Positions 63,822 through 64,000 of a stretch of 64,000 nt of DNA are shown one piece after another. Position 1 is the first letter of the stretch, and every line of letters begins with the position of its first letter. Made by a program: the position numbers and the translations under genes. Below the pieces are notes generated by a model. The model saw only the letters and a list, made by a program, of their open reading frames with translations. It was not told the origin of the DNA and searched no databases. Source of the DNA: Helicobacter sp. 12S02232-10 (lineage in GTDB: Bacteria > Campylobacterota > Campylobacteria > Campylobacterales > Helicobacteraceae); contig NZ_MLAQ01000007.1 of the NCBI RefSeq assembly GCF_002272895.1, positions 39,749 through 103,748 of the forward strand. Reading direction: 5' to 3'.

Positions 63822-64000
63822 TGGTAATTTTTAAAATAAGTGAAATTGACCTTAGGGTTTCGGTAGGGTGTTTGTATAAAAAAAGTGATTTAACTTCAAG
63901 TGCAATAGACATTTTTTTAATTTGAAAAAGTTCAAAAGGCAGTGGTTATATATAACAAATCACAAAACTTTGAAAAGACAACAAACCTTTAGTAATAAAA

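Larger units (their letters stand above)
63640..64000. other. Gene-poor right end of window
   Basis: About 360 bases without a credible gene. After an AAGGAGG site (63640-63647) only very short frames open (10 and 17 codons). The stretch contains the G14 tract with promoter-like hexamers, and a GTTATATATAAC palindrome near 63947. The gene the promoter would serve lies beyond the window. Confidence 0.4.

Overview
The window is AT-rich chromosomal DNA from a Campylobacterota bacterium, almost certainly a Helicobacter other than H. pylori. The main evidence is gene order, compared with H. pylori from memory. nusB-ribH-kdsA-carbonic anhydrase-pyrF-panC matches HP0001-HP0006. LolD-like ATPase-lnt-cvpA-lysS-glyA-DUF1882-SPOR matches HP0179-HP0185. 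lpxK-nadE matches HP0328-0329, and petABC matches HP1540-1538. LPP20 lipoproteins-FadL-pseB-coaBC-unknown matches HP0837-HP0842. DUF493-ybgC-two sodium symporters-pldA matches HP0495-HP0499. porCDAB-purB-OMP matches HP1108-HP1113. The blocks are in a different order here, and extra genes (selABC, DedA, a copper/envelope-type two-component system, FIST/HD-GYP protein, modE-modABC, rclA, argB, MATE) lie between or inside them.

Layout. 1-2.1 kb: selenocysteine machinery (selB cut by the window edge, selA, and selC facing away). 2.2-3.6 kb: a beta-barrel protein and a small exported peptide carrying double-glycine-leader-like motifs, behind a good sigma70 promoter with a Fur-type box upstream. 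3.7-4.1 kb: tRNA cluster Arg-Arg-His-Pro. 4.1-7.6 kb: feoB and a porin. 7.6-12.3 kb: the HP0001-0006-like block. 12.3-19.2 kb: SPOR, DUF1882, glyA, lysS, cvpA, lnt, LolD-like. 19.2-25.4 kb: lpxK, nadE, petABC, thrC. 25.5-36.2 kb: an old-yellow-enzyme gene, a Spy-like protein with a two-component system, a FIST-PAS-PAS-HD-GYP protein, modE-modA-TOBE-modB-modC, and an flgPQ-like lipoprotein pair behind a textbook sigma54 promoter. 36.3-41.7 kb: fadL, pseB, coaBC, a FliK-C-like unknown, DUF493, ybgC. 41.7-45.2 kb: an accessory insertion between ybgC and the symporters, holding an intact DUF262/DUF1524 (GmrSD-like) gene and several decayed genes. 45.2-57.6 kb: tandem NSS symporters, SDR, rclA-like, CvfB-like, pldA, a hydroxyacid dehydrogenase, argB, rplM-rpsI, MATE, HAD. 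57.8-63.3 kb: pyruvate:acceptor oxidoreductase, purB, OMP. The last 660 bp are decayed sequence plus a G14 tract lying between promoter-like hexamers.

How the genes fit together. selABC and the ModE-controlled modABC transporter both supply cofactors of the kind used by a molybdenum/selenium formate dehydrogenase, which is not in the window. POR and the cytochrome bc1 genes describe a microaerophilic respiratory metabolism. flgPQ, pseB and possibly the FliK-C-like gene serve the glycosylated flagellum. Lnt and the LolD-like ATPase serve lipoprotein maturation and trafficking. All calls come from reading the sequence by eye. Family assignments rest on recognised motifs and recalled gene order, not on database searches.
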